The translations under genes and the position numbers were made by a program. A stretch of DNA of 64,000 bases from Paracoccaceae bacterium (GTDB taxonomy: Bacteria > Pseudomonadota > Alphaproteobacteria > Rhodobacterales > Rhodobacteraceae), in contig JANSYF010000005.1 in NCBI GenBank assembly GCA_024742575.1, positions 1 through 64,000 of the forward strand. Reading direction: 5' to 3'. Of the stretch, positions 52,956 through 60,783 are shown piece by piece. Under the pieces are notes generated by a model, which saw only the letters and a list, made by a program, of their open reading frames with translations, was not told the origin of the DNA and searched no databases. The stretch's first letter is position 1. Each line of letters opens with the position of its first letter.

Positions 52956-53750
52956 TCACCCCAGTGGCTGCGTGATCACCATGCCATCATAGGCCGGTGT
53001 GATGTGGTCGGGGGTTTCGGCCTCGACCGTGGCGTAGTCGAGATCGATATGCATGTTGGTCAACACGCCTTGGCGCGGTTTCGCGCGTTCCATCCATTCC
53101 AGCGATTGCGCGAGGTGCGCATGGGTTGGGTGCGGGGCGCGGCGTAGCGCGTCGAGGATCCAAACGTCTAGGTTTTGCAAGTGGTCTGTCCAGACGTCCT
53201 CGGAGATCTTGGCGACGTCCGGCAGGTAAGCCAGATCGCCAATGCGGAATCCCAGCGCGTCGATGCTGCCGTGGTTGACCTTGAACGGAGTCAGGGTGAT
53301 TTCGCCACCCGCGCCTTCAATGTGCACCGGACCGTTGATGGTGTTCATGTCAAGGATCGGCGGGTAGGGGCTGTCGGCAGGCTGCACAAAGGCATAGCCA
53401 AAGCGCGAGAAAAGATCGTTCTGCGTGTCGCCATCGGCCCAGACTTGCAGCCGTTTGCGCATGTTGAATACGATCATTCGCAGGTCATCGACCCCGTGCA
53501 CATGGTCGGCATGGCTGTGGGTGTAGACCACCGCGTCCAGCTCTCCGACGCCTGCGCTCAGGAGTTGGGCGCGCATGTCGGGGCTGGTGTCGATCAGCAC
53601 ACGGGTAATGCCGTCATCCGTGACCCGTTCGACGAGCATCGAACAGCGGCGTCGGGTGTTCTTGGGGTTCTCGGGATCGCATGCGCCCCAAAGACCACCA
53701 AGACGGGGCACCCCGCCGGATGATCCGCAGCCCAGAATGGTGAAACGCAT
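52956..53750 (-). CDS. MBL-fold metal-dependent hydrolase (PhnP/tRNase Z-like)
   Basis: 264 aa. The metallo-beta-lactamase motif HSHADHVHGVDDLR lies near residue 80, with an upstream ILGCGSSGGVPRLGG start and a Cys in GACDPENPKNTRRRCSMLVE. Later metal ligands are DVAKISEDVW and the closing NMHIDLDYATVEAETP. This set fits the PhnP-like phosphodiesterase group. ATG 53750 gives the usual MRFTILGCG start; ATG 53759 overlapping the tatD stop by one base is also possible. Last gene of the dac-tmk-holB-tatD row, a common alphaproteobacterial arrangement. Confidence 0.88.
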   Translation of the reverse strand: MRFTILGCGSSGGVPRLGGLWGACDPENPKNTRRRCSMLVERVTDDGITRVLIDTSPDMRAQLLSAGVGELDAVVYTHSHADHVHGVDDLRMIVFNMRKRLQVWADGDTQNDLFSRFGYAFVQPADSPYPPILDMNTINGPVHIEGAGGEITLTPFKVNHGSIDALGFRIGDLAYLPDVAKISEDVWTDHLQNLDVWILDALRRAPHPTHAHLAQSLEWMERAKPRQGVLTNMHIDLDYATVEAETPDHITPAYDGMVITQPLG

Positions 53751-53758
53751 TTCACCCA

Positions 53759-54562
53759 TTACGCGGCTGCCTCGTATTGCGCGGCTTTCCAGAACAGGCG
53801 TTCGAAATTGGCCTCGGTCTGGGCGGCGAAATCGGCGTAGTCCATGCCGTAGATGTCAGCCCCAACGCGGGCGGTATGTGCTGTGTAGGCCGGTTCGTTG
53901 CGTTTGCCGCGATGGGGCGGCGGCGCAAGGTAGGGGCTGTCGGTTTCCACGAGCACCCTGTCCACCGGAGCAGCAGCGAAGATGTCACGCAATTCCTGGC
54001 TCTTGGGGAAGGCGGCGATGCCGGACATCGACAGGTAGAAGCCAAGGTCCAGTGCCGCGCGCGCCAGTTCTGCGGACGACGAAAAGCAATGCATCACGCA
54101 GGTATAGGGCTTGGTATTGAAGCCATCCGTTAGGATTTGGGCCATGTCGTCATCCGCCGCACGGGCATGAATGATCAGAGGCAGGCCGGTCTCCTGCGCC
54201 GCCTCGATATGCACTTTCAGAGAGGTCTTCTGAATCTCGGCGCTTTCGGCGGTGTAGTGATAGTCCAGTCCGGTCTCGCCAATGCCGACGAATTTCGGAT
54301 GCTGCGCAAGCTTGACCAGTTCATCGACCGTTGTCAGCGGCTCATCAGCGGCGCTCATCGGGTGGGTGCCAGCGGCGTAGAACACTGGGGCAAACGCTTC
54401 GGCAATCGCGCGCACCTGCGGTTCAAGCCGAAGACGGGTGCAGATCGTGACCATGCGGCGCACGCCTGCATCAAGCGCGCGGGCAATGACTTCGGGGCGT
54501 TCGTCGTTGAAATCCGGGAAGTCCAGATGGCAATGGCTGTCGGTGATCTGTGGTGTCAACAT
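53759..54562 (-). CDS. tatD: TatD-family metal-dependent DNase/hydrolase
   Basis: 267 aa from ATG 54562. Metal-binding motifs: DSHCHLDFPDF (HxH) at the N-terminus, GETGLDYHY (Glu) near residue 95, PLIIHARAADDDM (His), CVMHCFSSS (His) and VLVETDSPYLAP (Asp). TatD proteins are 3'-5' DNases or D-aminoacyl-tRNA deacylases in different reports. The track's longer start runs into holB and is rejected. The usual metG neighbour of this operon is absent. Confidence 0.92.
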   Translation of the reverse strand: MLTPQITDSHCHLDFPDFNDERPEVIARALDAGVRRMVTICTRLRLEPQVRAIAEAFAPVFYAAGTHPMSAADEPLTTVDELVKLAQHPKFVGIGETGLDYHYTAESAEIQKTSLKVHIEAAQETGLPLIIHARAADDDMAQILTDGFNTKPYTCVMHCFSSSAELARAALDLGFYLSMSGIAAFPKSQELRDIFAAAPVDRVLVETDSPYLAPPPHRGKRNEPAYTAHTARVGADIYGMDYADFAAQTEANFERLFWKAAQYEAAA

Positions 54563-54605
54563 GAGGCTGGTATCAGGGATGCGGGCAGGGGCGTCAAGAT
54601 GTGGC

Positions 54606-55733
54606 TTACGACCTGGGGCAGCCATCCTGAAGGGCAAGAAAGCTGGACAGCACAAGCGATCCCGCTTCAACATTCACGGCGCGCCCGTGGCGCAGGCGTT
54701 CGCCTTGGTCTTGTGCCAGTTGCGCCCATTGCCGGGCCGCTGTGGGTGAGGGGCACAGACGTTGGAAGGTCTGCGCCTCTTGCGCTGCCGCTTCGGGATC
54801 CGGCGGTTGCCCAGTGGCGCCCGTGCGGGCAAGGCGAGTCAGGGCGCGGTCAAAAAGGCCGAGCAGTAGATCAAGTCTTTCCTCCTTGCCACGTCCAGCC
54901 GCGCTTTCGGCCAACGCGATGGCATGCGGGCGGCTGAGATCGGGCAGGGTGGAGAGAAGTTTCACCAGATCAGCGTAAAGCTTAAGCCCGTCCTGCTGCA
55001 TCAGGCGGACTGCTTCGCCAACGGACCCGCCTGACAGGGCAGCCAAAGCGGCAGGGTCGGACACGGACTGGTCGATCTCGGTTGCCGCAAGCGCTTGTGC
55101 CATATCGGCTGCATTGAGCGGGGCCAGCCGCAATTCGCGGCAGCGGGACCGGATGGTGGGCAAAAGCCGCGAGGGCTGATGGCTGATCAAAAGCAGCGTT
55201 GTGCGGTCGGGTGGTTCTTCCAGCAGTTTGAGGATCGCATTGGCGGCACTTACGTTCATGTCGTCGGCGGCATCGACAATCACCACGCGGCGGCCCCCAT
55301 CGGCAGAGGACAACGCAAAGAACCCCTTTAGACGTCGCACCTCGTCAACGGTTATTTGTGCCTTCAGGCGTTTCGCTTTCTCGTCGTAGGGACGGCGCAG
55401 CGCGAACAGCCCCGGTTCCGCCCCCGCCATCATGCGGCGTGATACGGGATGCTCTGGGTCGATATGCAAATCAGTCGGAGGTGGCGGTGCGCCGAACAAG
55501 CCATCGTCCTGCGTAATGGGGGTGGCTAGCAGGAACCGCGCGATCTGCCATGCAAGTGTGGCTTTGCCCACCCCGCGCGGTCCGGTGATCAGCCAGCCAT
55601 GATGCAGCCGGTCGGAACTGAACGCCAGCAGAAAGTCGGCTTGCGCCGCGTCCTGACCATACAGCAGCGATGTCTCGCGCGGGTGCGGCGCACCGTCGAT
55701 ACGGTCTGGTTCTGGCTGTGTTGCGTCACTCAT
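54606..55733 (-). CDS. holB: DNA polymerase III subunit delta'
   Basis: A clamp-loader subunit that helps load the beta sliding clamp. 375 aa AAA+ protein: HHGWLITGPRGVGKATLAWQIARFL has the Walker A region, RRVVIVDAADDMNVSAANAILKLLEEPPDRTTLLLIS, quoted as VDAADDMNVSAANAILKLLE, is the Walker B/sensor block, and RSRCRELRLAPL carries the arginine-finger region SRC. The ATG overlaps the tmk stop, so the genes are coupled. Confidence 0.94.
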   Translation of the reverse strand: MSDATQPEPDRIDGAPHPRETSLLYGQDAAQADFLLAFSSDRLHHGWLITGPRGVGKATLAWQIARFLLATPITQDDGLFGAPPPPTDLHIDPEHPVSRRMMAGAEPGLFALRRPYDEKAKRLKAQITVDEVRRLKGFFALSSADGGRRVVIVDAADDMNVSAANAILKLLEEPPDRTTLLLISHQPSRLLPTIRSRCRELRLAPLNAADMAQALAATEIDQSVSDPAALAALSGGSVGEAVRLMQQDGLKLYADLVKLLSTLPDLSRPHAIALAESAAGRGKEERLDLLLGLFDRALTRLARTGATGQPPDPEAAAQEAQTFQRLCPSPTAARQWAQLAQDQGERLRHGRAVNVEAGSLVLSSFLALQDGCPRS

Positions 55734-56356
55734 GTCAGATGCGGGCTTACCGCAGCCCAGACATCCTCTGCAACGGTCTCGGCATCCCGCGCGCCGTCAA
55801 TCACGCGGAACCGGTCAGCGTATTCTTCGGCCAGCGCCAGAAATCCGGCGCGCATCGCTTCTTGCAGCGACGCGCCGAAATCCTCGAACCGTTCTTCAAC
55901 CGTATTGCGTGCTTTGGCGCGGCTGAGGCCGGTTTCCGGGTCCATGTCGATCAGCAGCGTCAGGTCCGGCTCGACCCCGATCATCAGATCGTGCAGCGCG
56001 TCGACCTTGGCCCGCAAGTTCCCACGTGACAGGCCCTGATACATGCGGGTGCTGTCGGCAAAGCGGTCGCAGATCACCACCTTGCCCGCCTCAAGCGCGG
56101 GCCGGATCGTCCGTTCCAGATGGTCGCGGCGGGCAGCGGTGAAAAGCAGGATCTCGGTCTCTGCCGACCAGCGGTCAGGATCGCCCTGTAACACCAAGGC
56201 GCGTATTTCCTCGGCCCCCGGACTGCCTCCGGGTTCGCGGGTGTGGATCACATCGACGTCCTGCGCGCGCAGCCTGTCCGCCAGCGTCCGCGCCTGTGTG
56301 GATTTTCCTGACCCATCTATTCCTTCGAAACTGACGAACAGCCCGGATCGGATCAC
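55730..56356 (-). CDS. tmk: Thymidylate kinase
   Basis: Phosphorylates dTMP to dTDP. 208 aa. The P-loop FEGIDGSGKSTQARTLADRL is at the N-terminus, followed by the DRX motif in VICDRFADSTRMYQG, the TREPGGSPGAEEIR substrate motif, and a lid region AKARNTVEERFEDF. The GTG start overlaps the dac stop (GTGA), and the end overlaps holB. Confidence 0.96.
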   Translation of the reverse strand: MIRSGLFVSFEGIDGSGKSTQARTLADRLRAQDVDVIHTREPGGSPGAEEIRALVLQGDPDRWSAETEILLFTAARRDHLERTIRPALEAGKVVICDRFADSTRMYQGLSRGNLRAKVDALHDLMIGVEPDLTLLIDMDPETGLSRAKARNTVEERFEDFGASLQEAMRAGFLALAEEYADRFRVIDGARDAETVAEDVWAAVSPHLT

Positions 56357-57525
56357 ATCGTGTCCTCAGCAGGGGCTTGGATGCGGCCCAGCAGCACCTG
56401 CGACACGCTCATCATTCGGGCGACAAACCCACTGGCGGGAACCGCATTTGCCGCGAAAAGGGGAATGCGGTGTTCGGGTAGGCCCTCGGGGCTGATGATC
56501 AGCTCGGCCAGTTGCCGTCCTTCGGCGATCGGTGCTTCGATCGGACCGGTATAGACCACTTCGGCGGTGACGCCTTGACCCGGAGTATTCGGCAAGAGCA
56601 GCGTCACATCTTCCTTTGCAATCAGGCCAACTTTATCGCTGGCACCCATCCAGACGTCGGCTTCAGCGACGACGGCACCGGCACGGGTTACGGTCTTTTC
56701 CGCAAACTGTCGGAAGGCCCAGTTAACAATGGATTCCGATTCCTGCGCACGGGCTTGCGCGCTGTCGAGCCCCGTGATGGTAAAGATCACTCGGCGGTCG
56801 CCCTGCTTGGCCGATCCAACCAAGCCGTAGCCTGCTTCCTGAGTATGGCCGGTCTTCAACCCATCGGCGCCGATACCGAGTGCAAGAAGTGGATTGCGGT
56901 TGAACCGGTTGGAGGATTCCGCTTCGTCGAACAGAAACTCTTTTTCCGCGAACATTGGGTAGAACTCGGGGAAGTCCTCAATAAGATGGCGGGCCAAAAG
57001 GGTCAGGTCGCGCATGGACATCACATGCCCCGAGGCGGGCCAGCCGCTTGAGTTCTTGAAAACGGAATTGGTCATGCCAAGCTGCTGCGCACGTTGCGTC
57101 ATCATGCGGGCAAATCCAGGCTCTGTCCCATCCGGTGACAAGGCTTCGGCCAACACCACACACGCGTCATTGCCGGACAGAACGATGATTCCTCGGATCA
57201 GGTCCTCGACCGAAACGCGCTCACCCTGTCGCAAAAATAGCGTCGAGCCGCCAAACGAATTGGCATGCGCCGAGACCGGCAATTCCTCGTCCAGCCGTAG
57301 ACGGCCGTCGCGTACGGCTTCGAACGCAATGTAAAGTGTCATCAGCTTGGACATGGACGCGGGCGGCAGAGCTTCGTCCGCATTCTTGGCAAGAAGCACG
57401 GTCCCGGTTTTTTCATCCAGCACAAAGGCAGCTGTCGCGCGGGTGTCGAATGCCGCGACCGAAGTCGTCGACAACAGCAGCGCGATAAGTCCTGCGGAAA
57501 CACTAGCGCGGTATTTGCGGATCAT
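56353..57525 (-). CDS. D-alanyl-D-alanine carboxypeptidase (PBP5/6 type)
   Basis: Trims the terminal D-Ala of peptidoglycan stem peptides in the periplasm. 390 aa from ATG 57525 with AGGAGA upstream; a signal peptide covers residues 1-24. Active-site motifs: SxxK in PPASMSKLM near residue 60, SxN in VLSGNDACV near residue 120, and KTG in DGLKTGHTQEAGYGL near residue 225. The C-terminal domain and a possible amphipathic tail (FVARMMSVSQVLLGRI) anchor it to the membrane. dacC/dacF-like; exact class not assigned. Between a SPOR lipoprotein gene and tmk. Confidence 0.94.
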   Translation of the reverse strand: MIRKYRASVSAGLIALLLSTTSVAAFDTRATAAFVLDEKTGTVLLAKNADEALPPASMSKLMTLYIAFEAVRDGRLRLDEELPVSAHANSFGGSTLFLRQGERVSVEDLIRGIIVLSGNDACVVLAEALSPDGTEPGFARMMTQRAQQLGMTNSVFKNSSGWPASGHVMSMRDLTLLARHLIEDFPEFYPMFAEKEFLFDEAESSNRFNRNPLLALGIGADGLKTGHTQEAGYGLVGSAKQGDRRVIFTITGLDSAQARAQESESIVNWAFRQFAEKTVTRAGAVVAEADVWMGASDKVGLIAKEDVTLLLPNTPGQGVTAEVVYTGPIEAPIAEGRQLAELIISPEGLPEHRIPLFAANAVPASGFVARMMSVSQVLLGRIQAPAEDTM

Positions 57526-57557
57526 GGCAGCTCTCCTGTCATACCTGCGGGGTCGGG

Positions 57558-58448
57558 TTAGTTGGTGACGGCATAGGCGTCGGTAAATCCGGTATCCTTG
57601 ATCTTGGCAAGCAATGTGCTGCGCTCTGCGCGGGTCTGTGCCGGTCCGACAAGTACCCGCCAAAAGGTCTTGCCGCTTGAAGATTGCTCAAGAACCGTCG
57701 GCATCATACCTGCCTGACGCATCGCGGTGGCGGTGTTGTTGGCGTTCTGTTCAATACTGAAAATACCGATCTGAATGAACGGTTTGTCCAGCAAAGATGT
57801 CGCAGCAGGCGCAGGTGCCGCCGCTGGGGCGGGGGCGGGTGCAGCATCAAGTGCTGCGGCTGCGGATTCGGCAATCGGGTCCAGCGTCGATTCCGCGACA
57901 TCGGTCGGCGCGGCAAAGGTACCATCGCCGACAGGCGCGTCCTGCGGCGGGGCGGATGTTGCATCATCGGGCACCTCTTCGCGGCGCAGGGCAACGACAT
58001 TCAATTGGGTCGGTGCACCGGCGAGGACACCAAGTGCGGCGGCGGCATCAGACGAAATTTGCAAACGTGGACCGGGTGTTTCGCGCTCTTTGCGGAACAG
58101 CGCACCGATCACGAAATTGCCGTTCGCTTCGTTGCGGATAATCACACGTTCGGGTTCCGACACATCGGGGTGCGCCGCCCAGACACCCCCCAGAGACGGG
58201 CGACCGTCCCAAAGTCCGTCCTCGCTGACTTGAAAGACTTCGGGTGCTTCGACATCACGCTCAACAAGCCGTGTAGCGCGGGTTCCTGCGGCCGATGATC
58301 CGTCCTGCGAGGCTGCGTTCGCCCCGCCCTGCAGAAACGCGGGAAGGTTCGCGCCCTCGCACCCGGCCAGCGCAAGCAGCGCCACTCCGCACATCGCGGG
58401 GGTCCGTACACTGCGCCATAGCGAAGAGTTCGTGATCGTGAAGTCCAT
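57558..58448 (-). CDS. SPOR-domain lipoprotein, degenerate RlpA-like
   Basis: 296 aa from ATG 58448. The lipobox LALAGC (about residues 23-28) marks an outer-membrane lipoprotein. The middle (about 105-175) has VIIRNEANGNFVIGALFRK and SSDAAAALGVLAGAPTQLNVVAL, resembling the double-psi beta-barrel of RlpA, but with the usual catalytic Asp and flanking motifs not obvious. A long Ala/Pro linker leads to a C-terminal SPOR domain (FIQIGIFSIEQNANNTATAM; KTFWRVLVGP), which binds denuded septal glycan. A cell-separation role fits its neighbour, the D,D-carboxypeptidase. Confidence 0.85.
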   Translation of the reverse strand: MDFTITNSSLWRSVRTPAMCGVALLALAGCEGANLPAFLQGGANAASQDGSSAAGTRATRLVERDVEAPEVFQVSEDGLWDGRPSLGGVWAAHPDVSEPERVIIRNEANGNFVIGALFRKERETPGPRLQISSDAAAALGVLAGAPTQLNVVALRREEVPDDATSAPPQDAPVGDGTFAAPTDVAESTLDPIAESAAAALDAAPAPAPAAAPAPAATSLLDKPFIQIGIFSIEQNANNTATAMRQAGMMPTVLEQSSSGKTFWRVLVGPAQTRAERSTLLAKIKDTGFTDAYAVTN

Positions 58449-58635
58449 TGCCTGCTCGCCTTCTGCTGTGCCCATTTGGGCGCATGTCCGGGCTGGTAGC
58501 CCCGCGCCACTCGTTGTTTTGCGCAAAGCTTACAGTCTTCGGTGCGTCAAGAAAAGTCTGACGGCATCGATGTGTAGATTTTCCCGAAACCGCGGCTTTT
58601 AGAATCGCATTTGTACCGCTATGTCACCAGCCACC

Positions 58636-58725
58636 GGAGGTTTGGCAGAGTGGTCGAATGCGGCGGTCTTGAAAACCGTTGGGCGTGAGAGCGTCCCCAG
58701 GGTTCGAATCCCTGAGCCTCCGCCA
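58636..58725 (+). tRNA. tRNA-Ser (anticodon TGA)
   Basis: The acceptor stem GGAGGTT pairs with AGCCTCC (with one G-U), followed by discriminator G and an encoded CCA. The anticodon loop CTTGAAA carries TGA (58670-58672), reading UCA and related codons. A long variable arm (GGGCGTGAGAGCGTCC region) and GTTCGAATC T-loop fit a serine tRNA of 90 bases. The DNA after it is markedly AT-rich. Confidence 0.95.
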
Positions 58726-59110
58726 AAATCCAATTAAAACGTTGATTTAAAAATATTTTTATAAGGGCTTGAGCTGTCTCAACCTTGAATTTTGCTGTTA
58801 AGCGGTTCTTCGGGGACGCTGGTTGATCGATAGGATATTGCAGCGTCTGCGCTGACGAATTCACTGAACGTGCTTCTTTCTCGCTCAGTATGTGTTTGAG
58901 TTGATTGAATTTGTGCACCTCTTGATAATGATTCCTCGTCCCGATTGAGGGTATCACGAGATACATAACCAAGGTGAGGCTCTCAACGGTATAAGGCTAC
59001 CGGTTCGTATCGGTCTAACTGGGGCAAATCACGCAAAATTCCTGTTTCAGGTGACTTGCGAACTTTGGCGATGCGTGGCGGTTTGAAACGGTAAGAATCC
59101 GGAGCGGCCT
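58726..59110. other. AT-rich intergenic region after tRNA-Ser
   Basis: 385 bp with no convincing gene. The first 60 bases are unusually AT-rich for this genome (runs such as TTTAAAAATATTTTTATAAG). No direct repeat of the tRNA 3' end, and no integrase, was seen. The far end holds the ribosome site GGAG for the glycosyltransferase at 59111. Confidence 0.5.
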
Positions 59111-60112
59111 TTGTCAGAGTCCAATCATATTGCCTTTCTTGGAACGTCGCGTTCCGGTTTGGGGCACTTGCGACGCATTGCCAATATCGCGGGTCAGGTG
59201 GCCCGTCGCCACCCAAATGCAAGGCTGAGCCTGCTCAGCAATGCCGAACCGGCAGCTCTGAGCCGGACTGAGCTCAGGTGCTTTTCACAGATTATCGTGT
59301 GTGAGAAGCAAGACATGAGCGCAGTTCTGGCGAAAACAGGAGTCACTTTGGCGGTTGCCGACACAATGACCCTGCCGGGTATTGGCATTTATCGCGGGCT
59401 GTCTGCGCTGATCTTGCGCGAAACGCCGCCAGACCGGTTGGAGCGATTTCGGCGCGATGACGGCCGTGCGTGGGACTGTGTGATCATACCAAACACCGCT
59501 GCGCATTGGATGCCACCTCTTGGGCCGGATTTCGCCCAACGGGTTGAACCTGCGGGATGGATCCTACGTCCCACAGGCGCGCGAAGGATTGAGGAGTCGA
59601 GCACAGGTATTGTGCTTGCTACGGGCGGGGGCGGCACAGTGGAGACGCGGGCGGAGCTTTACCCGCTTTTGTCCGAACTTCTGTCAAAGACAAAGGCGCG
59701 TTGCCGCACAGGGTTTCGTATCCGGCAGGCGCTGGGGCCACGGGCGGGCGGAGAGGCGCTTGAGTGTGTCGACGGCGTCTTCGATCCTGGGGCGAGTCTG
59801 AATGCGGTGTTTCGCCGTGCTGATCTGGTGATTTCGACGGCGGGTTATAACTCGGTTCTGGAATTGGCGAGCACGGACACACCGGCGCTGATAGTGCCAA
59901 TCCCGCGCAGCCTTGATGATCAGGCGGCACGGGTACGGCTTTGGGGGCCTCGGCTTGGGTTCGGTTTGCTGCCGGATCGTATCGATGCGACGGCTGATTG
60001 GCTGGCTGATCAGCTGAACAGGCCGCGCAGGCGTCCGCCCGTGGATCTGGGGCCTGATGGGGCAGGGAGGGCTGCAGAAATTCTGCTGGATATGATGTGC
60101 CCGGTTTCCTGA
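59111..60112 (+). CDS. Predicted glycosyltransferase, COG4671/MurG-like
   Basis: 333 aa, soluble, GT-B fold. The N-terminal SGLGHLRRIANIAGQVARR with nearby NAEPAALSR matches the GLGHLRR hallmark of COG4671. The donor half has ATGGGGTVETRAELYPLL and RADLVISTAGYNSVLELAS, then PALIVPIPRSLDDQAARVR, the nucleotide-sugar site seen in GT28 enzymes such as MurG. The TTG start at 59111 is supported by GGAG six bases upstream. The downstream kinase-like gene starts inside its last codons, so the two probably act in one pathway. Donor and acceptor are unknown. Confidence 0.8.
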   Translation: MSESNHIAFLGTSRSGLGHLRRIANIAGQVARRHPNARLSLLSNAEPAALSRTELRCFSQIIVCEKQDMSAVLAKTGVTLAVADTMTLPGIGIYRGLSALILRETPPDRLERFRRDDGRAWDCVIIPNTAAHWMPPLGPDFAQRVEPAGWILRPTGARRIEESSTGIVLATGGGGTVETRAELYPLLSELLSKTKARCRTGFRIRQALGPRAGGEALECVDGVFDPGASLNAVFRRADLVISTAGYNSVLELASTDTPALIVPIPRSLDDQAARVRLWGPRLGFGLLPDRIDATADWLADQLNRPRRRPPVDLGPDGAGRAAEILLDMMCPVS

Positions 60113-60783
60113 AACGCTATACAGATGCCGCCCAAGCGGCAGAGGCGTTGCGGCGGACCCGTATTCTGCGTGCGCAATCGGTGAGAACACCCGCCGCCAC
60201 ACCCGGCCCGACAGTTGCGGAGTTGGACTTTGACAATATTGACGGAAGTACCGGGCATGACCTGATCGGTTACGATTTGCGCCCGCTTTTGCAATCGGTT
60301 GCCGCGCTTCATCGAGCCAGTGTGCCAGGCCTCGCGTCCTACGATCCGCTGTTGCGCATCCGCCCGCGACTTGCGCTGACGGAAGTTCCCATTTTGCGTG
60401 AGATCGCCGATGGCCCCGCCCCACATGGAAATGCCGTGCTGCATGGCGACCTGCATGTGGGACAATTCATCGTCACGCCCGACAGTGCGGTCTGGGTGGT
60501 TGATCTGGACGACCTGGCGGTTGGTCCCCCAGAGGCAGATTTAGCCAATTTCGTAGCGCATCTTGCAACCACTGACACGAGGTCCAGTATTGCGGATTGG
60601 GCTCGCAGGGTGTGCGACGCGTGGGACGGTGTCGGCCAGATTGTTGATGGTCATATTTTTACACGTTACTTGCGATTTGGGCTGCTGCGCAGACATCTGA
60701 AACTCCGCGAAGCCGGGCGACCAGATTTCGAGGAGGCCATCCTGACTTATTTGCGGGAAAGTTCCAGCTTTTCCATACGATAG
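60097..60783 (+). CDS. APH-fold small-molecule phosphotransferase
   Basis: 228 aa, shorter than complete aminoglycoside-phosphotransferase-family kinases (often about 260-350), with a reduced N-lobe and no obvious glycine-rich loop. The C-lobe is clear: NAVLHGDLHVGQFIVTPD with the catalytic Asp and metal-binding Gln, and VWVVDLDDLAVGPPEADLAN with the metal Asp. GTG 60097 overlaps the glycosyltransferase end by 16 bp. It could phosphorylate a sugar used or made by the neighbour, as AmgK-type kinases do; this is inference. Confidence 0.72.
   Translation: MPGFLKRYTDAAQAAEALRRTRILRAQSVRTPAATPGPTVAELDFDNIDGSTGHDLIGYDLRPLLQSVAALHRASVPGLASYDPLLRIRPRLALTEVPILREIADGPAPHGNAVLHGDLHVGQFIVTPDSAVWVVDLDDLAVGPPEADLANFVAHLATTDTRSSIADWARRVCDAWDGVGQIVDGHIFTRYLRFGLLRRHLKLREAGRPDFEEAILTYLRESSSFSIR

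Noticed and set aside
58619-58972. Minus-strand ORF over tRNA-Ser and its downstream spacer
   Set aside because: Runs through the tRNA; no ribosome site or family.
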